This document shows, one piece after another, positions 33,058-41,617 of a DNA stretch of 58,282 nt (position 1 is the first letter of the stretch; every line of letters starts with the position of its first letter). A program made the translations under genes and the position numbers. The notes beneath the pieces were generated by a model that did no database searches, was not told where the DNA came from, and saw nothing but the letters and a program-made list of their open reading frames with translations. Source of the DNA: Chloroflexota bacterium (lineage in GTDB: Bacteria > Chloroflexota > Anaerolineae > J102); assembly GCA_029782215.1 (NCBI GenBank), contig JAKOVD010000009.1:1-58282 (forward strand), given 5' to 3'.

Positions 33058-34561
33058 TGGGGTACCGTGCGCCAGGGCTGCCGATGAGACCCGGCTGCTG
33101 GTCCCAATTCAGGAGTGTCACCTGGCTGCCGTTCAGAAATCGCAGATTGAACGCCTTGGCATGGTCGATGCCATAGGGATTGATCAGGTTGGCAACGACA
33201 AACCGATCCGCAATCGGAAAGCCAAAGTCCACGACGCTGTCGCTGTCGTCGCCGTTATCTCCCTTCCTGGTCCACTGCGCCGTGAAGCCACAGCCGTTGC
33301 CGGAAGCCCCGGTGACGCCGTTGTAGCACGTAGCGATGTGGCCCCCGGCCTGAACCAAGGCCATCGCCTTGACGAAACCACCCTTGTCCCGGCTCTGGAT
33401 GGCGCTCCCCTCGGCGTTCACGGCGATGCCGCCTGCCGTGTTCTTGCCCCATAGGGCAGAGGCGTTGGCCGCGCCAGACTGGCCGACGACCCCAGCGCCG
33501 TGGGCGCTCACCCCGTACACGCCATAGGCCCCGCCCCCCACGTTCGCCGTGCCCTTCACTCCAATGCCGCCATCACCGTTGGACACGCCGCTCACGCCGG
33601 CAGCGTCGAAGGTATGGGCGGCGTTGGTCTCCCCCCACACCCCCACCTGCTGCGTGCTCTTGCCAAACACCCCGTACCAGCTCGTGCTCTCCCCTGCCAC
33701 CCCCGCCCCGTTGGCCGCCTTCCCCTTCACCCCGATCCCTCCCGTCCCCCGGTGCTCCCCGTACACCGCCGGGTTGTACTGCGTGCTCGTCACCCCCACC
33801 ACCCCCGCGCCCCCACCCTCCCCATACACCCCCCAGCCCGTCGCACTCGTCCCCGACACCCCCGGCCCCCCCGCCGCTGAGGCCCCCCGCACCCCCGTTG
33901 CTCCCCCGTCCGCATACCCCCACACCGCATAGCCATCCGGCGAGAAGGCATTGCCCAGCACGCCGTAGGTCACGCCCTTGTCGCTCGTCGCCAGCCCTAC
34001 CAGGGCCGCCCCCTGCCCGCTGTTCGTCGCCCGCATGATGCCCGCCGTCCCTGCCAGCGAGCCCTTCGCCTGCGCCCCCGGCCGCAGCCCCAACGCATAT
34101 GGCACCGCATCCAAGGGCTGCCGCGGCACCAGGATCGTGTATTCGCCGTCGCCGCTGCACTTCACCGCCGTCTCCAGCCAGCGGGCATCGCCCGTGAACA
34201 GATTGCCGAAGTCCAGCCGTACCGTGAACTGCCCGGCCGCCACCTGCACCCCCACCGCCAACAAGAAGTTCCCCTGCTGGCTCCCCCCTGCCAACTGGTC
34301 CCACAGGCTGAACTGCAGGTCGCAAATCCCCTCGTAGGGGCTGCCCTGCCGCTTGAGCTGCCCCTGGTATGTAAAGGTCGTCCCCAGCGGCGACGCCGCA
34401 TCCGGTGACGCTGGCGCTGCCGACGGCTCGGCAGGTCCGGCGGCACTGTCTGCCACAGGCGGGTTGGGGCCTTGGGCAAATACCGGACCGGCGATGACGA
34501 AGAGCGCCCCCGCCAGGGCAAGAAGGACGAAGGAAAGGATCAGGCGGCGAAAGCTGTTCAT
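33032..34561 (-). CDS. Secreted GVxG-repeat surface protein, copy 2
   Basis: About 509 residues from the ATG at 34561 (MNSFRRLILS), which starts a clear signal peptide ending VFAQG. Residues about 55-150 form a domain beginning TTFTYQGQLKRQGSPYEGICDLQFSLWD and ending RQPLDAVPYALGLRPGA, known from many bacterial exported proteins. About 16 short repeats with the core GVxGxx follow (GVRGAS, GVSGTS, GVYGEG, GVVGVT, GVKGKA, GVAGES, GVFGKS, GVWGET), typical of beta-helical or collagen-like surface fibres. The last 120 residues form a second folded domain with VKAMALVQAGG, CYNGVTGASGNGCGF and an end PNDFFIVVY. It resembles the copy at 34940. Probably cell-surface; function unknown. Confidence 0.75.
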   Translation of the reverse strand: MNSFRRLILSFVLLALAGALFVIAGPVFAQGPNPPVADSAAGPAEPSAAPASPDAASPLGTTFTYQGQLKRQGSPYEGICDLQFSLWDQLAGGSQQGNFLLAVGVQVAAGQFTVRLDFGNLFTGDARWLETAVKCSGDGEYTILVPRQPLDAVPYALGLRPGAQAKGSLAGTAGIMRATNSGQGAALVGLATSDKGVTYGVLGNAFSPDGYAVWGYADGGATGVRGASAAGGPGVSGTSATGWGVYGEGGGAGVVGVTSTQYNPAVYGEHRGTGGIGVKGKAANGAGVAGESTSWYGVFGKSTQQVGVWGETNAAHTFDAAGVSGVSNGDGGIGVKGTANVGGGAYGVYGVSAHGAGVVGQSGAANASALWGKNTAGGIAVNAEGSAIQSRDKGGFVKAMALVQAGGHIATCYNGVTGASGNGCGFTAQWTRKGDNGDDSDSVVDFGFPIADRFVVANLINPYGIDHAKAFNLRFLNGSQVTLLNWDQQPGLIGSPGARYPNDFFIVVY

Positions 34562-34622
34562 AGGGTTGGCCTCTGGCAAGTGAATGGGATAGGCAAGGTC
34601 GTGAGAGGGAAACGTGCGCAGG

Positions 34623-34925
34623 CTAGCGCAGCAGCACCGGCAGGTACACCGGCTTGCCGCCGGGCAGAAGCTGGCCCGACTTGCCGGCGTCGATGACCCC
34701 GCCGTTCAGACTGTAGGCCCCGCCGCTCTGGGTGGCCCCCGGCTCCACTTGGGCGATGTAGCTGGTCAGGTTGTAGGCGCCGCCCGCCATGGCGCCGCCC
34801 CCGCCGTTCACTGTCGTCCATGCCAGCTCATACGGCCCGCCGGACTGGGCAAAGACCAAGGACCCAGCCATGAAGAGACCAAGAACAGGCAAGATCACAA
34901 ATTTGAAGATAGCTTTCCTGATCAT
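34623..34925 (-). CDS. Small secreted protein with C-terminal YLPVLLR tail
   Basis: A 100-residue exported protein between the two GVxG proteins. Its ATG at 34925 has GGGAG at the right distance; the upstream extension of the frame is not supported. The signal peptide is IRKAIFKFVILPVLGLFMAGSLVFAQ. The mature part has two repeats (SGGPYELAWTTVNGGGGAM and SGGAYSLNGGVIDAG) of a GG-x-Y-x-L pattern common in exported proteins of this phylum. The protein ends KPVYLPVLLR, a hydrophobic tail followed by Arg similar to the end of the giant secreted protein (RLFLPFVH). The gene is 14 bases downstream of copy 1 and 61 upstream of copy 2. Confidence 0.65.
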   Translation of the reverse strand: MIRKAIFKFVILPVLGLFMAGSLVFAQSGGPYELAWTTVNGGGGAMAGGAYNLTSYIAQVEPGATQSGGAYSLNGGVIDAGKSGQLLPGGKPVYLPVLLR

Positions 34926-34939
34926 TTCAGTGCTCCCGG

Positions 34940-36505
34940 TCAGTAGACGAAGATGTAGAAACTCGTTCGAAACGTCTTGCAGGTTGGCTCCAGGGGTCCA
35001 CCACAGTAGTTGTCCTCGAGGTAGCCGCTTTCCACGATCGCTGTGGTGCCCTCCAATCTGGTGATCGAGGCCCACCGTTGCTCATGTTTCTGGAGTTCAA
35101 TTCCCGTCTCGCCAGTCACGCTGGCGAAGCGATCCGCAATGTTGAAACCGAAATCGATGACAAACGAAGTACCGTTCCCGGGGTTGGCGCCAGTAAAGCC
35201 ACAACTGTTGGCGGTGGCGCCGGTCACCCCGTTGTAGCACCTCAGAATGGTCCCATCGGAGCCGACATAAGCCATGGCCTTGACCCAGCCGCCCTTGTCC
35301 CGGGCTTGCACGGCATTGCCGTCGGCCCGCATCGCCGGGCCATTGGCGCTCTGGCCCCAAACGGCGATTCCATCCGTGCTCAGCCCATACACACCCGTGT
35401 TGGCATTGCTCTGGCCCCACACACCTACCGAACCTGGGGCATTGGCCACGCCCTTGACGCCGATGTGGTTGGTCGCCAGCGAGGTGCCGAGGATGCCATC
35501 GTTGGTGCTGCTCTCGCCCTTGACGCCCACCGACTTCTGGCTCTTGCCGGTGAGGCCCGCCTGGTTGGTGCTCAATCCGGAAACGCCCGGGCCGTTTGTG
35601 CTTTCGCCCAAGACGCCGGCTCCCTCCTCGCTCTTGCCCTGGACGCCGGCGCCGCTCGTGCTCGAACCCTTGACTCCTGAACCCTGGCTGCTCGCACCAC
35701 TCACGCCGGTGCCTGCATCCGCAAGGCTGATGCCCCTAATGGCGGCGAAGCTCGTGCTCCGCGTCGTTCCGGAGACGCCCGTGCCCTTCTCGCTGTGTCC
35801 CCACACGCCGTCGCCGCTGTCGCTCTCGCCCTTGACGCCCGCCTGGGTCTGGGCAATGCCGTAGACGCCCTGGCCTTTCATCGACTTCCCCTCTACCGCA
35901 CTGCCACCGTTGGGGCTCGTGTCTTCACCGTAGATAACCGCGTAGCCGTTTCCGTTGCCCGTGGCGACGATGGCGTTCGCATTGGCAGCCGGCGCGTTGG
36001 CCGTGAACGCGGCGACGTTGGCTGTGGTCGTGTTGACGGTGGCGCCCGGCCTCAGGCCCAATGCGTACGGCACCGCATCCAGCGGCTGCCTTGGGCTCAG
36101 GGCGGTGAACCCGGCGTCCTCACTGCACTGCACCGCCGTCTCAAGCCAGCGGGCGCCGCCGGTGAACTGGTTGCCGAAGTCGAGCCGTACCGTGAACAGC
36201 CCGGCCTCGACCTGCACGCCGTTGGCAAACAGGGTGCTGCCCATCTGCGACCCCGCCGACGCGCTGTCCCAAAGGCCGAACTGCAGGTCGCAGACGCCGT
36301 CATACGGGCTGCCTTGCCGCTTGAGCTGCCCCTGGTACGTGAAGGTCGTCCCCAGCGGCGTTGCCGCCGCAGGCTCCACCCCTTGAGCTTCAGGTGGGTT
36401 CGGGCCCTGGGCGCGGACGGGGCCGGCCGTCGTAACGGCCAGCCCCAGGGCAATGATAGTAGCGGCAGCGGCGGCAGCCAACGCCGGCGAACGCAGTCGG
36501 TTCAT
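34940..36505 (-). CDS. Secreted GVxG-repeat surface protein, copy 1
   Basis: A 521-residue exported paralogue of the protein at 33032. A signal peptide (MNRLRSPALAAAAAATIIALG, end VRAQG) is followed by the same TTFTYQGQLKRQGSPYDGVCDLQFGLWD domain and the RQPLDAVPYALGLRPGA boundary. About 20 repeats with cores such as GVYGIA, GVKGES, GVWGHS, GVSGAS, GVQGKS, GVLGES and GVWGQS follow, then the C-terminal domain (VKAMAYVGSDG, CYNGVTGATANSCGF) ending FRTSFYIFVY. The start has GGAGGG upstream. The two copies share the end domains closely but differ in the number and sequence of repeats, as expected if repeats turn over quickly. Likely a surface fibre or adhesin; no partner is known. Confidence 0.75.
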   Translation of the reverse strand: MNRLRSPALAAAAAATIIALGLAVTTAGPVRAQGPNPPEAQGVEPAAATPLGTTFTYQGQLKRQGSPYDGVCDLQFGLWDSASAGSQMGSTLFANGVQVEAGLFTVRLDFGNQFTGGARWLETAVQCSEDAGFTALSPRQPLDAVPYALGLRPGATVNTTTANVAAFTANAPAANANAIVATGNGNGYAVIYGEDTSPNGGSAVEGKSMKGQGVYGIAQTQAGVKGESDSGDGVWGHSEKGTGVSGTTRSTSFAAIRGISLADAGTGVSGASSQGSGVKGSSTSGAGVQGKSEEGAGVLGESTNGPGVSGLSTNQAGLTGKSQKSVGVKGESSTNDGILGTSLATNHIGVKGVANAPGSVGVWGQSNANTGVYGLSTDGIAVWGQSANGPAMRADGNAVQARDKGGWVKAMAYVGSDGTILRCYNGVTGATANSCGFTGANPGNGTSFVIDFGFNIADRFASVTGETGIELQKHEQRWASITRLEGTTAIVESGYLEDNYCGGPLEPTCKTFRTSFYIFVY

Positions 36506-36550
36506 GGGATCACCCTCCGGAATGCAGCGGCAGAGATGTTGTCGAGTTTC

Positions 36551-37792
36551 TTAGGAGACGGTAAATTCCTTGACCATGCCCAGCATGAAGTGTGGGTGGC
36601 CTTGGGCCTTGGGGCTCGGGATGTTGCAGATGGCCACGTACTTGCCGGGCGCCAGGTTGAGCTCTGCGTAGCCCTTGGCCCCCACAGCCAGGCCATTCAT
36701 GCCACCCACCGGGGCGAAAGGCGGCGGGCCGCCGGCCCCGCCCAGGAACTTGGTCACGTCGTCAGCGGTCTTGCCATCCTGGAGCTGCAGGATGTTGAAC
36801 TCATGCAGCTCGGGACCGTCGTTCACGACCTGGATCGTCACCCGCCCGGCCGGGAGTTTGTCCGGCATTTCAAAGGTGTAGTCCTTCAGGTGCACTGACA
36901 GATCGGACTTGGGTTCGGCAGCCACAGCGCCGTCCCCTGCCTTGACCGTCAGTCCCTTGATCATGCCCTTGGCGTGGTGGGCCATGTTGTCGGAGGGCGA
37001 GGTGATGAAACAAACGATCGCATACTCACCCGCAGGTAGATCAATGACGGAGCTGGCCGTTCCGCCCGGATGGACGGCGCCCACGCCCCCAACCAGGGTC
37101 GTCATCGCCAGGGCTGGGCCTTCCGCCTTGTTCAGCGCATCCTCAAATTGCTGCAGCGTGACGCCGTCATTCAGACGCAGGAACTGCACATGATGCGGCT
37201 CCGTGCCGGAGTTCGTCAGGGTGACGCGAGTCCAGCCGGCAGTGGCCGATTCCGGCGCCTTGAAGGAGTAGTCCACGGCCTCAACTTTGATTTCGGGGAT
37301 GGCCGACGCCTCGGCAGGTTGGGCGGACGCATCGGTTGCTTTGGGCGTCAGCACCCATGTCCTGGTTGCGTTGAAGTCATCCCTTCTGCCGGGACATGGA
37401 TCCTTTGCGGGGTCTTCCACAGGCTGGAACTTCAGATTGACGCCGTCGAAAGTGTACTTGTAGTGCTTCGAGGTTGGGCAACTCTGATCGTTCGATTCCT
37501 CGGTAAAGACATCACCCTTCACGCTGTATGTGCCCGATGCCAGTTCCGTCGTACCGCTCAGGGCGGCGAAGGTGCCATCCTGATTGAACTGGAGTCTTCG
37601 GCTCTCGTCGTCAGAGCGTGAGAAGACTCCGGTGGAGAAGCTGGCGGTCGTCGGCGCGGCGGTCGCTGGCGTTGCTGTCGGTGCGGCGGTCGCCGGCGCG
37701 GTCGCCGGCGCGGCGGTGGGGGCCGCCGGGGGAGCACAGGCAGCCAGCGCAAACGACAGCACAAGAGCGATGAGGACAAGGAACTTCTTCAT
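36551..37792 (-). CDS. Lipoprotein with two cupredoxin-like domains
   Basis: About 413 residues from the ATG at 37792, chosen for the AAGGAGA site seven bases upstream and the lipoprotein signal MKKFLVLIALVLSFALAAC. After an Ala-Thr-Pro linker, residues about 50-150 form a small beta domain with conserved Cys. Two cupredoxin-like domains follow, and both keep a full set of possible type-1 copper ligands. The first has His in EPHHVQFL, then Cys in AIVCFITSP and His/Met in AHHAKGM. The second has His in ELHEFNIL, then Cys in VAICNIPSP and HPHFMLGM. It may carry electrons or bind copper on the outer face of the membrane. It is first in the block of surface-protein genes that ends in a two-component system. 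Confidence 0.75.
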   Translation of the reverse strand: MKKFLVLIALVLSFALAACAPPAAPTAAPATAPATAAPTATPATAAPTTASFSTGVFSRSDDESRRLQFNQDGTFAALSGTTELASGTYSVKGDVFTEESNDQSCPTSKHYKYTFDGVNLKFQPVEDPAKDPCPGRRDDFNATRTWVLTPKATDASAQPAEASAIPEIKVEAVDYSFKAPESATAGWTRVTLTNSGTEPHHVQFLRLNDGVTLQQFEDALNKAEGPALAMTTLVGGVGAVHPGGTASSVIDLPAGEYAIVCFITSPSDNMAHHAKGMIKGLTVKAGDGAVAAEPKSDLSVHLKDYTFEMPDKLPAGRVTIQVVNDGPELHEFNILQLQDGKTADDVTKFLGGAGGPPPFAPVGGMNGLAVGAKGYAELNLAPGKYVAICNIPSPKAQGHPHFMLGMVKEFTVS

Positions 37793-38152
37793 GGGTGTCT
37801 CCTTTTGCAGGACAGTGTGTGTGTGATCGCCTGAAGCAAGCACAGCCATGACTCCGCCGACTCCAGGCGCAGTCGACTTGGATGCTCTGTAAGGTTACTT
37901 ACTAATCCCTTAGTTCCGGCTACGGGCGCCGCCAGCGCCTACGCGCAGGCGTCCTCTCACCACAGGAAAGAACGATGGCGCCAACCATTCAATGTGCGAA
38001 GCATACTCAAACACCTGTCCCTGGCGTAAGGGTCTTTGTCCCGGATTTGTCCCAAACCGCGTCACATCTGCAGCCTGCTATCTGTAAGCTTGAACTCTTA
38101 ACCCCTTGACGCCGGCCGCAGGCGGTCGTATGATCAAGGTCAGGAGGGGATC
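37793..38152. other. Divergent intergenic region
   Basis: No gene is visible in these 360 bases. An inverted repeat GTAAG-GTTA-CTTAC lies near 37890, and the amrS-type promoter is near the right end. The gap separates the minus-strand lipoprotein from the plus-strand radical-SAM gene and must hold promoters for both. Confidence 0.5.
38106..38134 (+). promoter_or_regulatory. Probable promoter of the AmmeMemoRadiSam radical-SAM gene
   Basis: TTGACG at 38106-38111, a 17-base spacer and TATGAT at 38129-38134. The start would fall near 38141, followed by the AGGAGGGG ribosome-binding site at about 38143-38150 and the ATG at 38153, giving a very short leader. Confidence 0.65.
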
Positions 38153-39214
38153 ATGAACGGACACCATGCCGCCCTCGGCGACAAACTCGACGCCCTGACC
38201 GTACCTGCGACGCTGGTGGAGCGCCTGCCTGATGGCGCCGTGCGGTGCCTGGCCTGCGCGCACCGCTGCTTGATTCGGGAGGGCAGACGCGGCATCTGCC
38301 AGGTGCGTTTCAACCAGAATGGCACGCTTTTCGCGCCTTATGGCTATGCCGCAGGCATCCATGCCGATCCGATCGAAAAGAAGCCCTTCTATCATGTCAT
38401 GCCCGGTTCCGCCGCCTTAACGTTCGGAATGCTCGGATGTGATATGCACTGTTCGTTCTGCCAAAACTGGATCAGCTCCCAGACGCTGCGCGATGGCGCT
38501 GCCGGCGTCGAGCCTGTGCGCGTCACAGCGTCGCAGATCGTGGCGGCCGCCAGGCGCTCCGGAGCGACCGCCGTGGTCAGCTCCTACAACGAGCCCCTGA
38601 TCACGGCCGAGTGGGCGATCGACGTTTTCAAAGAGGCCCGCCAGCACAACCTGGTCTGCGGCTTTGTCTCCAACGGCAACGCCACCCCCACCGTCCTCGA
38701 CGCCCTGCGGCCATGGGCGCAGATCTACAAGATCGACCTCAAGACCATGCAGGACAAGCACTACCGCCAGCTTGGCGCCGTCCTCCAGCACATTCTCGAC
38801 GGCATCAGGATGGTCTACGACCGGGGATTCTGGCTGGAGATCGTGACGCTGGTCGTCCCCGGCTTCAACGACTCGGCAGCGGAACTGGCCGAAGCCGCCC
38901 GCTTCATCGCCTCGGTGTCCGTGGACATTCCCTGGCACGTCACCGCCTTTCACGGCGACTACCAGATGACGGAACCCCGGAACACGAATGCCCGCGACCT
39001 GCTGCGGGCCGTCGAGATAGGCCGCGAGCAAGGGCTGCGTTATGTCTACGCCGGAAACCTGCCCGGGCATGTCGCCGACACCGAGAACACCTACTGTCCT
39101 CACTGCCGCACCCTATTGGTCGAACGCCGCGGCTACTTTATCCGCCAGAGCCGCATCACCCCCTCCGGCGCCTGCCCGGCCTGCGGAACCCGCATTCCCG
39201 GCGTTTGGAGTTGA
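38153..39214 (+). CDS. amrS: AmmeMemoRadiSam system radical-SAM enzyme
   Basis: The 353-residue protein matches the radical-SAM member of the AmmeMemoRadiSam triad (with AMMECR1 and Memo), a widespread but poorly understood set. The N-terminal metal site is at residues about 32-50: CLACAHRCLIREGRRGIC. The radical-SAM cluster motif is GCDMHCSFCQNWxxSQ (about 98-113, CxxxCxxC). YNEPLITAEWAID and KIDLKTMQDKHYRQLG are typical of the family. The C-terminus holds a likely zinc knuckle (CPHCRTLL, then CPACGTRIPG). The AMMECR1 and Memo partners are not in the window. Its stop codon lies inside a long inverted repeat shared with the convergent FeoB permease gene. Confidence 0.88.
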   Translation: MNGHHAALGDKLDALTVPATLVERLPDGAVRCLACAHRCLIREGRRGICQVRFNQNGTLFAPYGYAAGIHADPIEKKPFYHVMPGSAALTFGMLGCDMHCSFCQNWISSQTLRDGAAGVEPVRVTASQIVAAARRSGATAVVSSYNEPLITAEWAIDVFKEARQHNLVCGFVSNGNATPTVLDALRPWAQIYKIDLKTMQDKHYRQLGAVLQHILDGIRMVYDRGFWLEIVTLVVPGFNDSAAELAEAARFIASVSVDIPWHVTAFHGDYQMTEPRNTNARDLLRAVEIGREQGLRYVYAGNLPGHVADTENTYCPHCRTLLVERRGYFIRQSRITPSGACPACGTRIPGVWS

Positions 39215-39265
39215 AAGTTCAAAGTTGAAGGTTCGACCTTCAACTTTGAACTTTCAACTTTCAAC
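39209..39265. terminator. Heptamer array forming a 24-base inverted repeat at two gene ends
   Basis: Left arm 39209-39232 and right arm 39236-39259 are perfect reverse complements with loop TCG, making a 24-base-pair hairpin. Its sequence also reads as eight consecutive 7-base units around GTTGAAA and its complement TTTCAAC. It covers the stop codon of the radical-SAM gene and ends two bases short of the FeoB permease stop (39261-39263). It is a likely bidirectional terminator or mRNA end, though without a long T-run. Confidence 0.75.
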
Positions 39266-40736
39266 CTGCCACAAGTCGCCAGACCTGCGCGACGAGGAAG
39301 GTGACGGTGAAGCCGATGGCCAATGGGATCGCCGCCGAAAGGGCTGCCCACTTCCGGCTGCCGGTTTCCTTGTAGATCGTATAAATGGTCGTGCTGCAGG
39401 GATTGTGCAGCAGGCTGAAGAGCATCAGGTTGACCGCCGTGAGCAGCGTCCATCCCCCAGCCGTGAGCACCGCCTTGATCTCGCTGCCCGATGTCGTCTG
39501 GACCAACACCCCGGCGCCCGAACCGACGCCGCTCATGCCCGTCACGAGCACCGTCAGCATGAGCACGGTGGGGATGACGATCTCGTTGGCCGGAATGGCA
39601 ATAATGTACGCCAGGAGAATCACGCCGTTGAGACCAATCAGGATGCCGACCGGATTCAGGAGGTTGATCAGGTATTGGGCCAGGGTAACGCCGTTGATGG
39701 TCACATTGCCCACCAGCCAGATCACGATGCCGGCAGGAGCAGCGAAGACGATCGCACGCCACAGCACGTACATCGTGCGGTCGATGAGCGATGTGTAGAT
39801 GGTATGCAGCACGCGCGGCGGCCGATAGGGCGGCAGCTCCAGGCTGAAGGTCGAGACCTCGCCCCGCAGCCAGGTGCGGGACAGAAAGGCTGATACCAGG
39901 AAGCTCATCAACACACCCAGCATGGCAATACCCACCACCGCCATCGCCGACACGATCCCCGCCAGGTAGGCAGGCGCCAGGGCGCCGATGAACAGGGTGG
40001 CAATCAGGATCTGGGTGGGCCAACGCCCGTTGCAGAGGGCGAAGTTGTTGGTCAGGATGGCGATCAGGCGCTCCCGCGGGCTGTCGATGATGCGGGTGGC
40101 CACCACGCCGGCGGCATTGCAGCCGAAGCCCATCATCATGCTGAGGGACTGCTTGCCGTGGGCGCCGGCCCGCTTGAGAATGCCGTCGAGGTTGAACGCC
40201 AGCCGGGGCAGATAGCCGAAATCCTCCAGCAGGGTGAAAAGCGGGAAGAAGATCGCCATCGGCGGCAGCATGACGCTCACAACCCAGGCCGTCGCCAGGT
40301 AGGCGCCGTCGATCAGGATGCCGCTCAGCCACCAGGGCATGCCGATCGCGGCCGCGGCCTGCTGGAGCAAGGGATAGATGATGCCGATCAGAAGGGCATT
40401 GAGGTACTGGGAGGGGACGTTCGCCGCCGTGATCGTGATCCAAAAGACCACCGCAAACAGGGCGATCATGATGGGAAAGCCCAGCCAACGGCTCGTCACC
40501 GCGCGGTCGATGGTGCGATCGAGGTCAAAGCGCTGCGCTTCGCCGGGCCTGGTGACGGCGCGGTCGGCGATCTGGCCGGCCTCCGTGTAGATGGCCTCCA
40601 TCAGCTCCTGGTGGAAGTCAGCGCCGATCTCCCAGCGCAACCGGTTGGCGGTGTTCAGGACGTCTTCAGGGGCGAGCTTGCCGGGGCGCTGTGGAGGCGC
40701 GCCCCTGGGGTAGGTCGGGAGGGCAGTCGTGGTCAT
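39261..40736 (-). CDS. feoB: Ferrous iron permease, FeoB membrane part
   Basis: About 491 residues from the ATG at 40736, which overlaps the stop of the FeoB GTPase gene by four bases (ATGA). The N-terminal 100 residues are soluble. A membrane domain with about eight to ten helices follows. It has the two FeoB Gate motifs: [43 protein letters not shown] at about 195-240 and the later segment [20 protein letters not shown]. Normally these sit in one polypeptide with the G domain; here the transporter is split into two genes. The Cys of GFGCN, important for Fe2+ transport in FeoB, is present. It is the last gene of the iron operon. Confidence 0.92.
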   Translation of the reverse strand: MTTTALPTYPRGAPPQRPGKLAPEDVLNTANRLRWEIGADFHQELMEAIYTEAGQIADRAVTRPGEAQRFDLDRTIDRAVTSRWLGFPIMIALFAVVFWITITAANVPSQYLNALLIGIIYPLLQQAAAAIGMPWWLSGILIDGAYLATAWVVSVMLPPMAIFFPLFTLLEDFGYLPRLAFNLDGILKRAGAHGKQSLSMMMGFGCNAAGVVATRIIDSPRERLIAILTNNFALCNGRWPTQILIATLFIGALAPAYLAGIVSAMAVVGIAMLGVLMSFLVSAFLSRTWLRGEVSTFSLELPPYRPPRVLHTIYTSLIDRTMYVLWRAIVFAAPAGIVIWLVGNVTINGVTLAQYLINLLNPVGILIGLNGVILLAYIIAIPANEIVIPTVLMLTVLVTGMSGVGSGAGVLVQTTSGSEIKAVLTAGGWTLLTAVNLMLFSLLHNPCSTTIYTIYKETGSRKWAALSAAIPLAIGFTVTFLVAQVWRLVAG

Positions 40737-41572
40737 AGGGCCGGCTCCAGGGGAATGAGGAGCTCCGGTTGTGGGGACGGCGCCGGCGTCCGGGCGAGAT
40801 CGGCCAGCTCGCCCGTCCGCACGGCCTCGGCCAGGCGTTCGTCGCCATCCAGCAGGCGCAGGGCCACCCACCGGGCATTGGGCAGGTTGGGAAAGAGCTC
40901 CTCGATCTGCCCCGTGAGCTGGTTGAGCGCCCGCTTTACCGTGAGTGATTCGGTGCGCACACGGTGCGGCTTGCAGACGGTGCGCCCAGTCGCCACATCG
41001 TCGACCGCCTGCAGGAGCTGGGGAAGCCCCTCGCCGCGGCGCGCAGCCGCGGGAACCACGGGGATGCCCAGGTCGCGGGCGAGGCGGCGCTCATCGATCA
41101 CGAGCTTGTGCCGCCGGGCCTCATCCATCAGGTTGAGGCAGAGCACGGCCCTGTCCGTGATCTCGAGAACCTGGAGGGCCAGGTTGAGGTTCCGTTCCAG
41201 GCGCGTGGCATCCACCACGACGATCGTCACGTCCGGTTGGCCAAAGAGGATGAAGTTGCGGGCCACTTCCTCGTCGACGCTCGTGGCCAGCAGGGAGTAG
41301 GTGCCGGGCAGGTCCACCAGCTTGTAGCGGTTGTCGGCGTAAACGAAGCCGCCTTCCGCCCGCGTCACGGTCTTCCCCGGCCAGTTGCCGGTGTGCTGGC
41401 GCAGTCCCGTGAGGGCGTTGAAAACGGTGCTCTTGCCCGTGTTGGGATTGCCGGCCAGGGCGACGACGTAGTCCCAGTCGGTCATGTCGACGCCGAGCTT
41501 TTGCAGATTAGCCAGGTTGTGCGCCGGACAGTTGGCGCAGCCGGAGCTGGCAGGGGTAGTAGGTGCAGTCAT
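40733..41572 (-). CDS. feoB: FeoB GTPase (G domain) as a separate protein
   Basis: A 279-residue soluble protein equal to the N-terminal part of FeoB. It shows G1 GNPNTGKST (residues about 41-49), the G2 region GNWPGKTV, G3 DLPGTYSL (about 86-93) and G4 NLMD (about 148-151), then the helical GDI-like domain. Uniquely for the N-terminus, it opens with [20 protein letters not shown], a CxxCxxH cluster that could bind iron or zinc. The stop overlaps the start of the permease gene in ATGA, so both halves are made together. Splitting FeoB in this way is known from some other bacteria. It starts 45 bases after the DtxR/FeoA regulator. Confidence 0.93.
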   Translation of the reverse strand: MTAPTTPASSGCANCPAHNLANLQKLGVDMTDWDYVVALAGNPNTGKSTVFNALTGLRQHTGNWPGKTVTRAEGGFVYADNRYKLVDLPGTYSLLATSVDEEVARNFILFGQPDVTIVVVDATRLERNLNLALQVLEITDRAVLCLNLMDEARRHKLVIDERRLARDLGIPVVPAAARRGEGLPQLLQAVDDVATGRTVCKPHRVRTESLTVKRALNQLTGQIEELFPNLPNARWVALRLLDGDERLAEAVRTGELADLARTPAPSPQPELLIPLEPAL

Positions 41573-41617
41573 GGGTATCTTGGGGAGGGAGAATGCAGGC
41601 TCATGCGCGGCGCCGCT

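Noticed and set aside
38153..39214. Complete AmmeMemoRadiSam triad
   Set aside because: Only the radical-SAM member is in the window; no AMMECR1 or Memo gene was seen within the neighbouring genes.
39133..40488. Open frame of 451 codons on the minus strand
   Set aside because: It is a shifted frame of the FeoB permease gene, whose true frame shows the conserved Gate motifs.
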